From CBDDKW01 sp965230425 (GTDB lineage: Bacteria > Pseudomonadota > Gammaproteobacteria > UBA1113): a stretch of 64,000 bases of DNA. The position numbers and the translations under genes were made by a program. The stretch covers positions 124,001 through 188,000 of the forward strand of contig CBDDKW010000024.1 in assembly GCA_965230425.1 (NCBI GenBank), in the 5' to 3' direction. Below, in pieces: positions 41,014 through 50,267 of the stretch; the first letter of the stretch is position 1; the number at the start of each line of letters is the position of its first letter. The notes below the pieces were generated by a model. The model saw only the letters and a program-made list of their open reading frames with translations, ran no database searches and was not told where the DNA came from.

Positions 41014-41209
41014 CTGTATTTTCTCCGCACACTAATAAGTCATCTTGAGTGTGATCATATATGAAGGTCAACGCTAAGTTCGTTAGGATAGCAGGATTAA
41101 AATCACCTCGCAATCTACTCCCATGACACTACCCCTATTTTTTATCCTCAGCATCTATCGCCTATATTCTATACAAAATTATTGATCATACACTAGCTTA
41201 ATTATAGGC

Positions 41210-42067
41210 CTATTCTGCAGAATATTTACCCAATGTTACTCGCTCTAAGCCTGCTAAATCTTTCACTGTCCTTATCTCTTTGAAATTATGTTGTTTTAAT
41301 AATTGCTGTACTGACGCCGCTTGTTGCCATCCATGTTCTAAAATAACCCAACCCGCTTTATAAAGATGAAGGTAAGCTGAAGCGATAATTGTCTTATAAG
41401 CAGCTAAGCCATCATCTGCTGCCACTAAGGCAGTCTGTGGTTCATGGCGTAAATCCTTTAAATGCGGATCATCGGCTGCCACATAAGGTGGGTTGCTGAC
41501 AATGACATGAAATCGCTGTCCGCTTAAGGCTTGGTACCAATCACTTTGAACAAATTTAATGTGATCTAACTGTAGGTGCTTCCCATTACTTTTAGCAACC
41601 GCTAAAGCTTCGTCACTCTTATCAACAGCCGTAATATCCCAATGGGGACGCTCTGTTGCCAGAGCTAAGGCAATAGCACCAGATCCTGTACCCAAATCTA
41701 CAAGTTTACATTCATCATGGTCGGCTAACACACTTAAGGCGGTTTCAACTAAGATTTCAGTATCGGCACGCGGGATCAGTACCGCGGGTGTCACCTGTAA
41801 AGTCAGAGACCAGAATGCTTGTTGCCCTAAGATATAGGCAAGAGGTTCACCCTGGCAACGCGTTGCCAGTAATTGTTTATAGTGTTGCTCAATTTCAGTA
41901 GGTACAACACGCTCTGGCCAAGTATATAATTGCACCCGCGGAATATTCCAGACATGCACTAATAATAACTCAGCTTCAAGGCGAAAATTTTGCTCTGCTT
42001 GCTCAGCAAGTGCCTTAGCATTTGCCAATTGTTGAGAGCCAAAGTGAATTAATTCTTCAATGGTCAT
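41210..42067 (-). CDS. prmC: Peptide chain release factor N5-glutamine methyltransferase
   Basis: Methylates the Gln of the GGQ motif in release factors, the product of the neighbouring prfA. 285 residues, standard. The SAM-binding motif is DLGTGSGAIALALA near residue 122 and the catalytic NPPY is in VSNPPYVAADDP near 190. An N-terminal helical domain recognises the release factor. Its ATG overlaps the prfA stop (ATGA), giving tight coupling in the hemA-prfA-prmC operon. Confidence 0.96.
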   Translation of the reverse strand: MTIEELIHFGSQQLANAKALAEQAEQNFRLEAELLLVHVWNIPRVQLYTWPERVVPTEIEQHYKQLLATRCQGEPLAYILGQQAFWSLTLQVTPAVLIPRADTEILVETALSVLADHDECKLVDLGTGSGAIALALATERPHWDITAVDKSDEALAVAKSNGKHLQLDHIKFVQSDWYQALSGQRFHVIVSNPPYVAADDPHLKDLRHEPQTALVAADDGLAAYKTIIASAYLHLYKAGWVILEHGWQQAASVQQLLKQHNFKEIRTVKDLAGLERVTLGKYSAE

Positions 42068-43146
42068 TCTGACATGGCAGCTAATAAATCAGCTTGATAT
42101 TCACGTAATAAAGGCCCCACCACCTGCTCTAACTCACCTTCCATAATTTCAGATAACTTATAAAGCGTTAAATTAATGCGGTGGTCAGTCACACGACCTT
42201 GTGGATAATTATAGGTACGAATACGCTCTGAACGATCACCACTCCCCACTAAATCACGTCGGGTTTCTGCTTGTTCAGTCTTTTGTTTATTTTGTTCAGT
42301 GGCAAGCAATCGTGATTGCAATAAGGCCATAGCCTTGGCTCTATTTTTATGTTGCGAGCGTTCTTCTTGGCATTCCACCACCGTACCGGTGGGAATATGT
42401 GTGATCCGAATGGCCGAGTCAGTTTTATTCACATGCTGACCACCAGCGCCAGAGGCACGAAAGGTATCAATTTTTAAATCGGCTGGGTTGACGGTAATTT
42501 CATCGATGGTATCCACTTCAGCTAAAATAGCCACGGTACAAGCTGAAGTATGGATCCGACCTTGTGACTCGGTGACAGGCACGCGCTGTACACGGTGTGC
42601 CCCTGATTCAAATTTTAATGCTGAATACACGCCTTGACCAATAATACGCAGAATGATTTCCTTATAGCCACCCTGTTCAGCAATATTCTCGTTGATGATT
42701 TCCACTTGCCAACCACGCTGTTCTGCGTAACGTGAATACATGCGGAATAAATCCCCAACGAAAATTGCAGCTTCATCCCCGCCAGTACCAGCACGGATCT
42801 CTAAATAAACATTGCGCTCATCATTGGGATCTTTAGGCAGCAATAATATTTGTAATTGCGCTTCAAGATCGGCAATTTTTGTTTGGTTTTCTTCTAATTC
42901 TAGTTTCGCGAGCTCACGCATTTCAGGATCATCATCTTTGAGTAACTGTTGCGCTGCCGTGACACTTTCTTGAGCCTGCTGATACTGACGATAACAATTT
43001 ACCACCGGTTCTAACTCTGCGTATTCTTTGGATAAATCACGAAAACGGTTTTGGTCAGTAATGACATCTGCGTCGCTCAACAGCGCCGCGATCTCCTCGT
43101 GCCGCTCTAAGAGCGTTTGTAATTTAACTAATAGGGATTGATTCAT
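42064..43146 (-). CDS. prfA: Peptide chain release factor 1
   Basis: Terminates translation at UAA and UAG. 360 residues. The RF1 tripeptide PVT is in RVQRVPVTESQGR near 192 and the GGQ loop is GAGGQHVNKTDSAIR near 235, followed by the basic helix QEERSQHKNRAKAM. Presence of PxT rather than SPF marks it as RF1, not RF2. Overlaps hemA upstream and prmC downstream by 4 bp each. Confidence 0.97.
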   Translation of the reverse strand: MNQSLLVKLQTLLERHEEIAALLSDADVITDQNRFRDLSKEYAELEPVVNCYRQYQQAQESVTAAQQLLKDDDPEMRELAKLELEENQTKIADLEAQLQILLLPKDPNDERNVYLEIRAGTGGDEAAIFVGDLFRMYSRYAEQRGWQVEIINENIAEQGGYKEIILRIIGQGVYSALKFESGAHRVQRVPVTESQGRIHTSACTVAILAEVDTIDEITVNPADLKIDTFRASGAGGQHVNKTDSAIRITHIPTGTVVECQEERSQHKNRAKAMALLQSRLLATEQNKQKTEQAETRRDLVGSGDRSERIRTYNYPQGRVTDHRINLTLYKLSEIMEGELEQVVGPLLREYQADLLAAMSE

Positions 43147-44399
43147 GTTTCGTTTGCGATATTAAATAATTGTTTTGCTACGTGTAGAAATTCTGTTTGT
43201 CCATGATTACGCGCTTGGCGTAATTGAATACTAGGATGATGCATTAATTTTTTGGTTAGTGCATGTGCCAACTGATTTAGCACTTCTTCTGCTGCTGTAC
43301 CAGTATGTAAGGCATGTAAAGCTTTATTAATCTCATCATCACGTAATTGCTCAACTTGCTCACGGTAAGCGCGGATTGTATCAATAAATTCACACTCACG
43401 TACTAAATGACGATATTGCACAGTAGCATCTTGGATAATTAAATTAGCTTGCTGCGCCGCTTCTTCACGTTCAGCATAGGATTCTTGAATAATTTTTTCT
43501 AAATCGTCGATATTATATAAATGTACATTTGCAAGTTCAGCTACTGATGCTTCCACATCTCGTGGAACACCAAGGTCAATAATATACAATGGATTTTGCG
43601 CAGACTCACGGGCACTCACGACCATATCATGTTCGATGATTGCGCGGTAACTACTGGTGGCTGAAATGACTATGTCCACATCGCTTAACAATCGAGGGAC
43701 TTCTTCTAAACCTACGGCTACACCATCTATCTCAGCCACTAATGACTGCGCATGGGCTAAGGTACGATTCGCCGTGTAAATATTATGCAGACCTTGCTCA
43801 ACCAAATACTTGGTCGCTAACTCAATAGTATCGCCGGCGCCAATGAAGAGCGCTTTAACAGCGGCTAAATCAGTAAACATGGATTTAACCAAATTCACTG
43901 CAGTGAAAGCTACAGATACCGGCTTCATACCCACTGCTGTTTCAGTGCGCACCTTTTTAGCAGTAGCAAACACCGCTTGCATGATCCGCTTTAACTGTGT
44001 GCTAATGGTGGCACAATCATCGGCTTGCACATAGGCATCTTTGATTTGACCTAAAATTTGTGGCTCACCGACCACCATGGAATCTAAACCGCTCGCTACG
44101 CGCATCATGTGCTCAAGGGCGGCCTCATCTTTATAGCTATACACCACAGAGTAAAATTCTTGTGCAGATAAGGTATTGCAATGACGCGATTGTAGCCAGT
44201 GGAGTAAGGCCATTTCATCATCGGCAATACAGTACATCTCGGTACGATTACAGGTGGATAAAATTACCCCTTCGTGGATATGCTCTTGATCAATAAGATT
44301 TTTTAAAGCGACTGCCACATGCTCATGACCAATAGCAAGCTGCTCGCGCATCTCCACTGAAGCCGATTTATGATTAACGCCACAAACAAAAAGTCCCAT
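43143..44399 (-). CDS. hemA: Glutamyl-tRNA reductase
   Basis: First committed step of C5 tetrapyrrole synthesis: reduces glutamyl-tRNA-Glu to glutamate-1-semialdehyde, used by HemL (27870-29156). 418 residues. The catalytic Cys is in ILSTCNRTEMYC near residue 50. VGEPQILGQIKDAY and the NADPH-binding stretch (ALFIGAGDTIEL, about 188-199) follow. It is the first gene of hemA-prfA-prmC and divergent from lolB across a 186-bp gap that carries a 28-bp perfect palindrome. Confidence 0.97.
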   Translation of the reverse strand: MGLFVCGVNHKSASVEMREQLAIGHEHVAVALKNLIDQEHIHEGVILSTCNRTEMYCIADDEMALLHWLQSRHCNTLSAQEFYSVVYSYKDEAALEHMMRVASGLDSMVVGEPQILGQIKDAYVQADDCATISTQLKRIMQAVFATAKKVRTETAVGMKPVSVAFTAVNLVKSMFTDLAAVKALFIGAGDTIELATKYLVEQGLHNIYTANRTLAHAQSLVAEIDGVAVGLEEVPRLLSDVDIVISATSSYRAIIEHDMVVSARESAQNPLYIIDLGVPRDVEASVAELANVHLYNIDDLEKIIQESYAEREEAAQQANLIIQDATVQYRHLVRECEFIDTIRAYREQVEQLRDDEINKALHALHTGTAAEEVLNQLAHALTKKLMHHPSIQLRQARNHGQTEFLHVAKQLFNIANET

Positions 44400-44455
44400 T
44401 TGTTAACTGACCCTATTATGAATAACTACTCTTTAATCCCTGCAATATATCGCTA

Positions 44456-44483
44456 TACTATCGTATATCGATATACGATAGTA
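44456..44483. promoter_or_regulatory. 28-bp perfect palindrome between hemA and lolB
   Basis: Bases 44456-44483 equal their own reverse complement; the left arm is TACTATCGTATATC. The centre is 57 bp upstream of hemA-proximal start codon 44399 measured to its edge, and about 100 bp from lolB. There is no loop or T tract. It could be a dimeric operator or a bidirectional hairpin. No regulator is identified. Confidence 0.6.
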
Positions 44484-44585
44484 AACAGCATTTCATAGTG
44501 AAATTGCAATTTTTGCGCAATTGTACGTGGTTTTGCATGTAAATTAAACTACTGTTGCACATCTAACACTGATCTAAGGCATACA

Positions 44586-45191
44586 ATGACAACTTTCATA
44601 AAGCTTTTCTGCGCTCTACTACTGATAACATCCATTAGCGCTTGTCAAACTATGCCAGCAAAACCGCAGCCAATCAACAAACCTCTCTCAACTGAATCAC
44701 GCGCACAACAATTGAGCAAGATTAATCACTGGGTCCTCAAAGGCGCTGTAGCTGTGCGTAACGATAAAGACGCTTGGAGTGCTTCGCTCAATTGGCAACG
44801 TCGCGGCTCCTCTTATAGTATCCAACTGTTCGGTCCTATGGGTGCCGGTAAAATCAAAATTAGTGGGCGTCCTGGGAAAGTCACGCTCACAACCTCAGAT
44901 AAGAAAACCTATACAGCAGCGACACCCGAGGCATTATTTGTCCAACAAACCGGTTGGAATGTCCCTATTAGCAACCTCAATTATTGGATCAAGGGCATGG
45001 CAGTGCCTGGTATACCCAGCACTCATGTGAAACGTGACCGCTACGGGCACTTACGCGCATTACAGCAACAAGGCTGGAATATTCGTTATATACGCTATAC
45101 AGCAGTGAATGGCATAGATTTACCAAGCAAGCTGTCGCTACAGCAAGGCAATGTCAGGATCCGTATTATCATTAGTCATTGGCAACTATAG
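44586..45191 (+). CDS. lolB: Outer-membrane lipoprotein LolB
   Basis: Receives lipoproteins from LolA and inserts them into the outer membrane. 201 residues with a signal sequence and lipobox ISAC, so Cys20 should be lipidated. WVLKGAVAVRNDKDAWSASL and LFGPMGAGKIKISG match the family barrel. It is divergent from hemA as in many gammaproteobacteria. The usual downstream ispE is absent at this position. Confidence 0.92.
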   Translation: MTTFIKLFCALLLITSISACQTMPAKPQPINKPLSTESRAQQLSKINHWVLKGAVAVRNDKDAWSASLNWQRRGSSYSIQLFGPMGAGKIKISGRPGKVTLTTSDKKTYTAATPEALFVQQTGWNVPISNLNYWIKGMAVPGIPSTHVKRDRYGHLRALQQQGWNIRYIRYTAVNGIDLPSKLSLQQGNVRIRIIISHWQL

Positions 45192-45234
45192 AAATCTGGC
45201 CCATTAGCCGCAGTGATGCTGTGAACACACTAAA

Positions 45235-46143
45235 TCACTCTTCACCGATCATATAGACATTCACATACTCATGGTAAGTCCGTCTCACATGCTCCAGCAA
45301 TGCTTTATATTTAGCAGATAAATAATCTGTATCAGGATAACAAAGGTAGGCGGTAATGGGTTTGGATTGATAATCTTGCATTATCGGTACTAATTCCCCG
45401 GCTTGTAATTGATGATATATAAGCCCGCGTGTTACATACACTATACCCAAGCCTTGGGCTGCCGCATACACCACCGCATCCACATGTGAAGAAGTATAAT
45501 TGCCTTTCACATGAATTTTTTTACCATTTAGCTCCCAAACATTCGGCTTCTCTCTGACCGTCGCATAAATGCAATTGTGCTGCGCTAGCTCTTTGGGTGT
45601 AGTTGGCTCACCATACTGCTCTATATAGCTAGGTGCACAATATAAGGCTAAATTATATTCCATAATTTTTTCTATATATAAGCCTTCGGTTAAGACCGGT
45701 TTGCCGAGGTGAGTAATTAAAATATCAATATTTTCTTCATAAAAATTCATATTCGGTGAGACAAATTTTTGATGCAAATTGACCTTTGGATACTTTGCCA
45801 AGAAGCCTGTCATCATTGCTGTCAAAGTACGTTGGCCTATCCCTGCAGGGGTGCCTAGGCGGATATCACCCGCAGGCTCTACCTCTGTAGCACACACCGT
45901 TTCTTGGATTTCAGCTAATTGATCGAGAAATAATTTCGACTGAGAGCATAATAGCTTGCCTGCATCGGTTAAATAAATCGCTCTCGAGGTACGGCGAAAT
46001 AATTGCGCACCTAATTTATCTTCCAGCCAAGCGATACGTTTACTCACCACAGGAGGGGTGGTAAATAATACATCAGCCGCTTTGGTAAAGGTGCCTTGCT
46101 CTACACAGCACCGAAATGTATTAATGCAGGTAACCCAATCCAT
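45235..46143 (-). CDS. LysR family transcriptional regulator
   Basis: 302 residues. The N-terminal winged helix (GTFTKAADVLFTTPPVVSKRIAWLEDKLG, residues about 17-45) is typical, with PPVVSKRI in the recognition helix. The C-terminal effector-binding domain starts near 90 (DIRLGTPAGIG). The effector and targets are unknown. It is convergent with lolB, and no divergently transcribed target lies beside it; the next feature is tRNA-Gln. It occupies the position where ispE usually sits between lolB and prs. Confidence 0.92.
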   Translation of the reverse strand: MDWVTCINTFRCCVEQGTFTKAADVLFTTPPVVSKRIAWLEDKLGAQLFRRTSRAIYLTDAGKLLCSQSKLFLDQLAEIQETVCATEVEPAGDIRLGTPAGIGQRTLTAMMTGFLAKYPKVNLHQKFVSPNMNFYEENIDILITHLGKPVLTEGLYIEKIMEYNLALYCAPSYIEQYGEPTTPKELAQHNCIYATVREKPNVWELNGKKIHVKGNYTSSHVDAVVYAAAQGLGIVYVTRGLIYHQLQAGELVPIMQDYQSKPITAYLCYPDTDYLSAKYKALLEHVRRTYHEYVNVYMIGEE

Positions 46144-46297
46144 AATAAATAACTTCTTACCTCTGTTTCATGCAATTCATTATATTATAGACCCACACCT
46201 CGCAGTACACTACTTCTACACACCACCGCACATATTATTTTTTACTGCACATCAAGGTTGACATCTGCCCAACTTACCAGCACAATAGCCCCGATTT

Positions 46298-46372
46298 TGG
46301 GGTGTCGCCAAGCGGTAAGGCACGGGGTTTTGATCTCCGCATTCCCAGGTTCGAATCCTGGCACCCCAGCCA
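46298..46372 (+). tRNA. tRNA-Gln (anticodon TTG)
   Basis: A 75-base cloverleaf: acceptor TGGGGTG/CACCCCA, anticodon loop TTTTGAT giving TTG, GGTTCGAATC in the T-arm, encoded CCA (GCCA). It precedes prs, a conserved neighbourhood in gammaproteobacteria. Confidence 0.97.
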
Positions 46373-46507
46373 TCTCATCCTGACTGTATACAAAATTTCA
46401 ACACATGGTTCGCTGACTAAACGCGAATCATCTAAGTATAGAAATATATCTCAGCGAAGCCGCTGAGACAGGTTAGGTAGTCGCATGACTGAGCTAAGGA
46501 AAAATAC

Positions 46508-47458
46508 GTGTCAAAAGTAATGTTATTCACCGGAAATGCCAATATCCAACTATCAAAGAGCATTTCTGAGCACTTGAATGTCCCCCTAGGTAAAGCAAAT
46601 ATTGGCCGTTTCAGCGACGGCGAAGTCATGGTGGAAATCTTAGAGAATGTCCGTGGTAATGATGTATTTATTATCCAGCCTACCTGCGCTCCCTCAAATG
46701 ATAACCTCATGGAACTCGTGATTTTAGCTGACGCTCTGCGCCGCGCCTCTGCCACACGTATTACTGCTGTTGTGCCTTATTATGGCTATGCACGCCAGGA
46801 TCGGCGAGTACGTTCAGCCCGAGTACCGATCACCGCCAAAATTGTTGCAGATATGATGGCATCTGTGGGCATTAATCGTATGCTGACTGTGGATTTACAC
46901 GCTGACCAAATTCAGGGCTTTTTCTACATGCCCGTAGACAATGCCTATGCAACATCTGTGATGTTAGAAGATATTCAGCAAAATAATTTTGCAAATGCGA
47001 TGGTAGTCTCCCCCGATGTAGGTGGGGTTGTGCGTGCACGAGCCATCGCTAAGCGTTTGAATGGCGCTGACTTAGCTATCATTGATAAACGCCGTTCTGG
47101 CCCTAATGAAGCTCAAGTTATGCATATTATTGGTGAAGTGGCCGGTCGCGATTGCTTGTTAATAGATGATATTGTCGACACTGCCGGTACGCTATGTGCC
47201 GCTGCTCGCGCTTTAAAAGAAAATGGCGCTGCTACTGTCTCAGCCTACTGTACTCACCCTGTGCTATCTGGCCCTGCTATTGATAACCTCAATAAATCTA
47301 ATCTGGATAAGCTTGTGGTCACGGATACTATCCCCTTAACCGCAGAAGCTGCTCAATGTGACAAGATCAAACAGATTTCTCTGTCACATATGCTTGCTGA
47401 AGCAATTCATCGCGTCAGTGAATCTGAATCCATTAGTTCCATGTTCGTTGGCGAATAA
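46508..47458 (+). CDS. prs: Ribose-phosphate pyrophosphokinase
   Basis: Makes PRPP from ribose 5-phosphate and ATP for nucleotide, NAD, His and Trp synthesis. 316 residues, standard. Signatures: GRFSDGEVMVEILENVRG, VPYYGYARQDRR, the metal site VDLHADQIQGFF, and the PRPP loop LIDDIVDTAGTL. The start is GTG at 46508 with TAAGGA 8-12 bases upstream. A hairpin followed by TATTTTATT serves as terminator downstream. Confidence 0.97.
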   Translation: MSKVMLFTGNANIQLSKSISEHLNVPLGKANIGRFSDGEVMVEILENVRGNDVFIIQPTCAPSNDNLMELVILADALRRASATRITAVVPYYGYARQDRRVRSARVPITAKIVADMMASVGINRMLTVDLHADQIQGFFYMPVDNAYATSVMLEDIQQNNFANAMVVSPDVGGVVRARAIAKRLNGADLAIIDKRRSGPNEAQVMHIIGEVAGRDCLLIDDIVDTAGTLCAAARALKENGAATVSAYCTHPVLSGPAIDNLNKSNLDKLVVTDTIPLTAEAAQCDKIKQISLSHMLAEAIHRVSESESISSMFVGE

Positions 47459-47502
47459 ATTAACACCGCTTATCACAGTAATCACTCGCAAGAAATAAAA
47501 CT

Positions 47503-47522
47503 CCCCGAGGCAAGCCACGGGG
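47503..47522. terminator. Hairpin terminator after prs, REP-like copy
   Basis: CCCCGAGGC at 47503-47511 faces GCCACGGGG at 47514-47522 (one A/A mismatch), followed by TATTTTATTG on the plus strand and AGTTTTATTT on the minus strand. It lies between convergent prs and the DEAD-box gene and can serve both. The sequence is nearly that of the first hairpin of the element at 32142-32161. Confidence 0.75.
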
Positions 47523-47533
47523 TATTTTATTGC

Positions 47534-49054
47534 CTATTTGCGGCGTGAACGTATTTTTTCAGGTTTTTGTCGCTTGCCTACTTTTCGCTTTGCAGAAGAC
47601 GGGGCTTTCTTCTTTGCACCCTTAAATGAGCGTTCCTTCTTGAATTCACGATCTTTTGTGTTACGAGAACGACTAGATGGCTTCCCTCTCGAGCGAGCAG
47701 GCTTATGACGTCGCTTCTCAGGCTCAGCGTCAACGGCAACAATATCATGGGTAGGTAATTCATTCGCCTGATCCATCAAATAAGCCAGTGCTGCAGCAAT
47801 ATCTTCTGCGGCATAGCCTTCATCTTCTTGCATAATCTCTTGAACCATTTCCCGATAGGTATCCAAACGCTTACTCTTGTTAATAATACCCGTTACTTTT
47901 TCGGTGAGCTGTTTACTGCGTATGGCTTTCATTTCTTGTAGGGTGGGTGCTTCAATTTGTGTAATTGATTTATTGATAGCGCGCTCAATATCTTTTAATA
48001 AACGTTGCTCTCTTGGAGTCACAAACAACAGCGCCTTACCCTTGCGTCCTGCACGGCCAGTTCTACCAATACGATGAATATAGCATTCAGCATCATAGGG
48101 AATGTCAATATTAATCACATGACTGACTCGCTCTACATCAATCCCCCGTGCAGCAATATCTGTGGCCACGACAATATCTAAAGAGCCATTTTTTAAGCGT
48201 TCAACCACTTTTTTACGCGCAGCTTGGTTCATATCACCATTGAGTGGAGCCGCTGCATAACCGCGTGCCTGTAGCCTCTCAGCAAGCTCTGTTGAATAGG
48301 TCTTCGTGCGTGAAAAAATAATCGCAGCTTGGATATCTTCCACCTCAAGGAAGCGGGTCAAAACATCAAGCTTTTGATTTCTGGCAACTCGAATAAAACA
48401 TTGCTCAATGGTATCCACTGTATTGTGTTGTGGCTCAATATGAATTCTTTCAGCATGTTTTAAATAGCGCTTAGCTATTTTTTGAATCGGTGCAGGCATG
48501 GTCGCAGAAAACAGTGCCGTTTGGTGTTGATGAGGAATTTGTTCAAGGATCCATTCAATGTCCTTTACAAACCCCATATTCAGCATTTCATCTGCCTCAT
48601 CTAACACCACCATTTGTAGTGCGTCAACGCTCAAAGTACCACGGCGCATATGGTCCATCACCCGCCCTGGCGTCCCCACCACCACGTGTGCACCACGTTT
48701 CAAAGCACGTAATTGGATCCTGTATTCCTGACCACCATAAATAGGCGCAACATGAAAACCAGGCATATCTTTAGCATAACTTTGGCAGGCTTCCGCCACT
48801 TGGATGGCTAGCTCGCGGGTTGGAGCAATAATCAATACCTGTGGTTCATCCATGGATAGATCTAATTGCGACAATGCAGGTAAAGCAAAGGCGGCTGTCT
48901 TACCCGTGCCTGTTTGCGCCTGCGCTAATAGATCATGCCCTTGCATTAAAACCGGGATACTTTGTGCCTGGATTGGTGTCGGCGTCTCATAGCCCAAGGT
49001 CTTTAAAGCTGTTAACAGTGCAGAGGCAAGGCCCAATTCATTAAATTGACTCAT
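47534..49054 (-). CDS. DEAD-box RNA helicase (DeaD/CshA-like)
   Basis: 506 residues, an ATP-dependent RNA-remodelling enzyme for ribosome assembly, mRNA decay or cold adaptation. The motifs are in order: Q motif (TPTPIQAQSIP), AQTGTGKTAAF (I), PTRELAIQ (Ia), DEADEM (II), SAT (III), and HRIGRTGRAGRKG (VI). The C-terminal 100 residues hold a helical segment and a highly basic tail (RRHKPARSRGKPSSRS), typical of RNA tethering. The canonical DbpA-like RNA-binding domain of E. coli DeaD is not evident, so deaD, rhlE and cshA names are uncertain. Convergent with prs. Confidence 0.92.
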   Translation of the reverse strand: MSQFNELGLASALLTALKTLGYETPTPIQAQSIPVLMQGHDLLAQAQTGTGKTAAFALPALSQLDLSMDEPQVLIIAPTRELAIQVAEACQSYAKDMPGFHVAPIYGGQEYRIQLRALKRGAHVVVGTPGRVMDHMRRGTLSVDALQMVVLDEADEMLNMGFVKDIEWILEQIPHQHQTALFSATMPAPIQKIAKRYLKHAERIHIEPQHNTVDTIEQCFIRVARNQKLDVLTRFLEVEDIQAAIIFSRTKTYSTELAERLQARGYAAAPLNGDMNQAARKKVVERLKNGSLDIVVATDIAARGIDVERVSHVINIDIPYDAECYIHRIGRTGRAGRKGKALLFVTPREQRLLKDIERAINKSITQIEAPTLQEMKAIRSKQLTEKVTGIINKSKRLDTYREMVQEIMQEDEGYAAEDIAAALAYLMDQANELPTHDIVAVDAEPEKRRHKPARSRGKPSSRSRNTKDREFKKERSFKGAKKKAPSSAKRKVGKRQKPEKIRSRRK

Positions 49055-49599
49055 AGATAGATCCTAATTGTGATACCCAACATTATTGGCGGATATAGTA
49101 AACAAATAACCAGCCGGACATGAAACCATGAGGGATTCGTAATGAAAGCCTGAGCAACATATTAGGCGCTGCGCATTATACGACCAGAATGTTCGGATGT
49201 CACGGATTATAGACCATAAATTAAACAAAGAATCGCTATCATATAGTGTTTTTATTTTAAATCAATGAGTTACAATCAATTCTACCAATGGATGAATGCT
49301 GTCATACCGAGCGCGACGAGATATCCCCTTACAACTTGACTACCTAGAACGCTATTTTGTTGACATTAACTCAACCACCTGGAGATATCTCGCTACGCTC
49401 GATATGGTAAGCGCTACAGCCAGCCACCACATAAGATGGACATTGACTAAACAGCGTTGTATACTGCCCCACCCTTATATTTAGGTCGCATAAATATAAG
49501 GAGAATCAAGTTAAACTAATCGTAGCGGTCTACCACAGGAAAGTGCTGATTTTGGCAATAAATTTCCTAGTAAAGGCTGACTACAGCAGGAGAAATACA
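49055..49599. other. 545-bp intergenic region before rplY
   Basis: No gene seen. It holds the divergent control regions of the DEAD-box gene and rplY and the inverted-repeat element at 49303-49409. Short open frames here have no ribosome site. Confidence 0.6.
49303..49409. repeat. MITE-like inverted-repeat element
   Basis: The left arm CATACCGAGCGCGACGAGAT and onward (49303-49328) and the right arm, read inverted (ATATCGAGCGTAGCGAGATA, 49381-49407), are similar over about 25 bases, with a 52-bp centre. The GAGCG(T)AGCGAGATATC theme recurs in small non-coding repeats of many bacteria. No transposase is here. Confidence 0.65.
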
Positions 49600-50265
49600 A
49601 TGTCTACTGAATTTGAATTACACGCGCAATCACGCAGCGATATAGGGAAAGGTGCGAGCCGCCGCCTACGTCGACTAGCGGATCAAATACCTGGCGTCAT
49701 TTATGGCGGCGGTCACGATCCTCAACCGTTAACATTTGATCATAAGAAAGTGATTAAAGCTTTAGAAAATGAAGCATTCTACTCACATATCTTAACGATC
49801 CACGTAGATGGCAAACCTGAACAAGCCATCTTAAAAGATATCCAGCGCCATCCTTACAAGCCTAAAGTCTTACACATGGACTTTCAGCGTATTACGGGTA
49901 AAGAAACCTTGCACCGCAATGTGACCTTACACTTCCTAGGCGGAGCAGATTGCCCAGCGGCTAAGCAAGGCGGCGTGATCACTCATCACATGAAAGATGT
50001 GGAAATCACCTGTAGCGTTAGCAACTTGCCTGAATACATCGAAGTTGACCTAGCCAATTTAGAAATGGACCAGGTAGTTCACTTATCTGATTTAGTGTTA
50101 CCTAAGGGTGTTGAGTTAGTCCAGCTTAAACAGGGTGAAGAGCACAACTTACCTGTAGTTGCTGCGCACATGCCTAGAGCAGCCGTAGAAGCAACAGCAG
50201 AAGCAGAAGATACAGAAGCTGCTGCTGATGCTGATGAGTCAAGTGACGCTGCAAAAGAAGACTAA
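49600..50265 (+). CDS. rplY: 50S ribosomal protein L25 (Ctc form)
   Basis: Binds 5S rRNA in the large subunit. About 221 residues, so it is the long Ctc/TL5 form with the L25 domain (residues about 1-95, RSDIGKGASRRLRRLADQIP) and the beta-rich C-terminal domain, then an Ala/Glu-rich acidic tail (VEATAEAEDTEAAADADESS). I chose ATG 49600 because CAGGAG lies upstream; a longer frame starts at 49543. It is followed by pth at 3 bp. Confidence 0.95.
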   Translation: MSTEFELHAQSRSDIGKGASRRLRRLADQIPGVIYGGGHDPQPLTFDHKKVIKALENEAFYSHILTIHVDGKPEQAILKDIQRHPYKPKVLHMDFQRITGKETLHRNVTLHFLGGADCPAAKQGGVITHHMKDVEITCSVSNLPEYIEVDLANLEMDQVVHLSDLVLPKGVELVQLKQGEEHNLPVVAAHMPRAAVEATAEAEDTEAAADADESSDAAKED

Positions 50266-50267
50266 GC

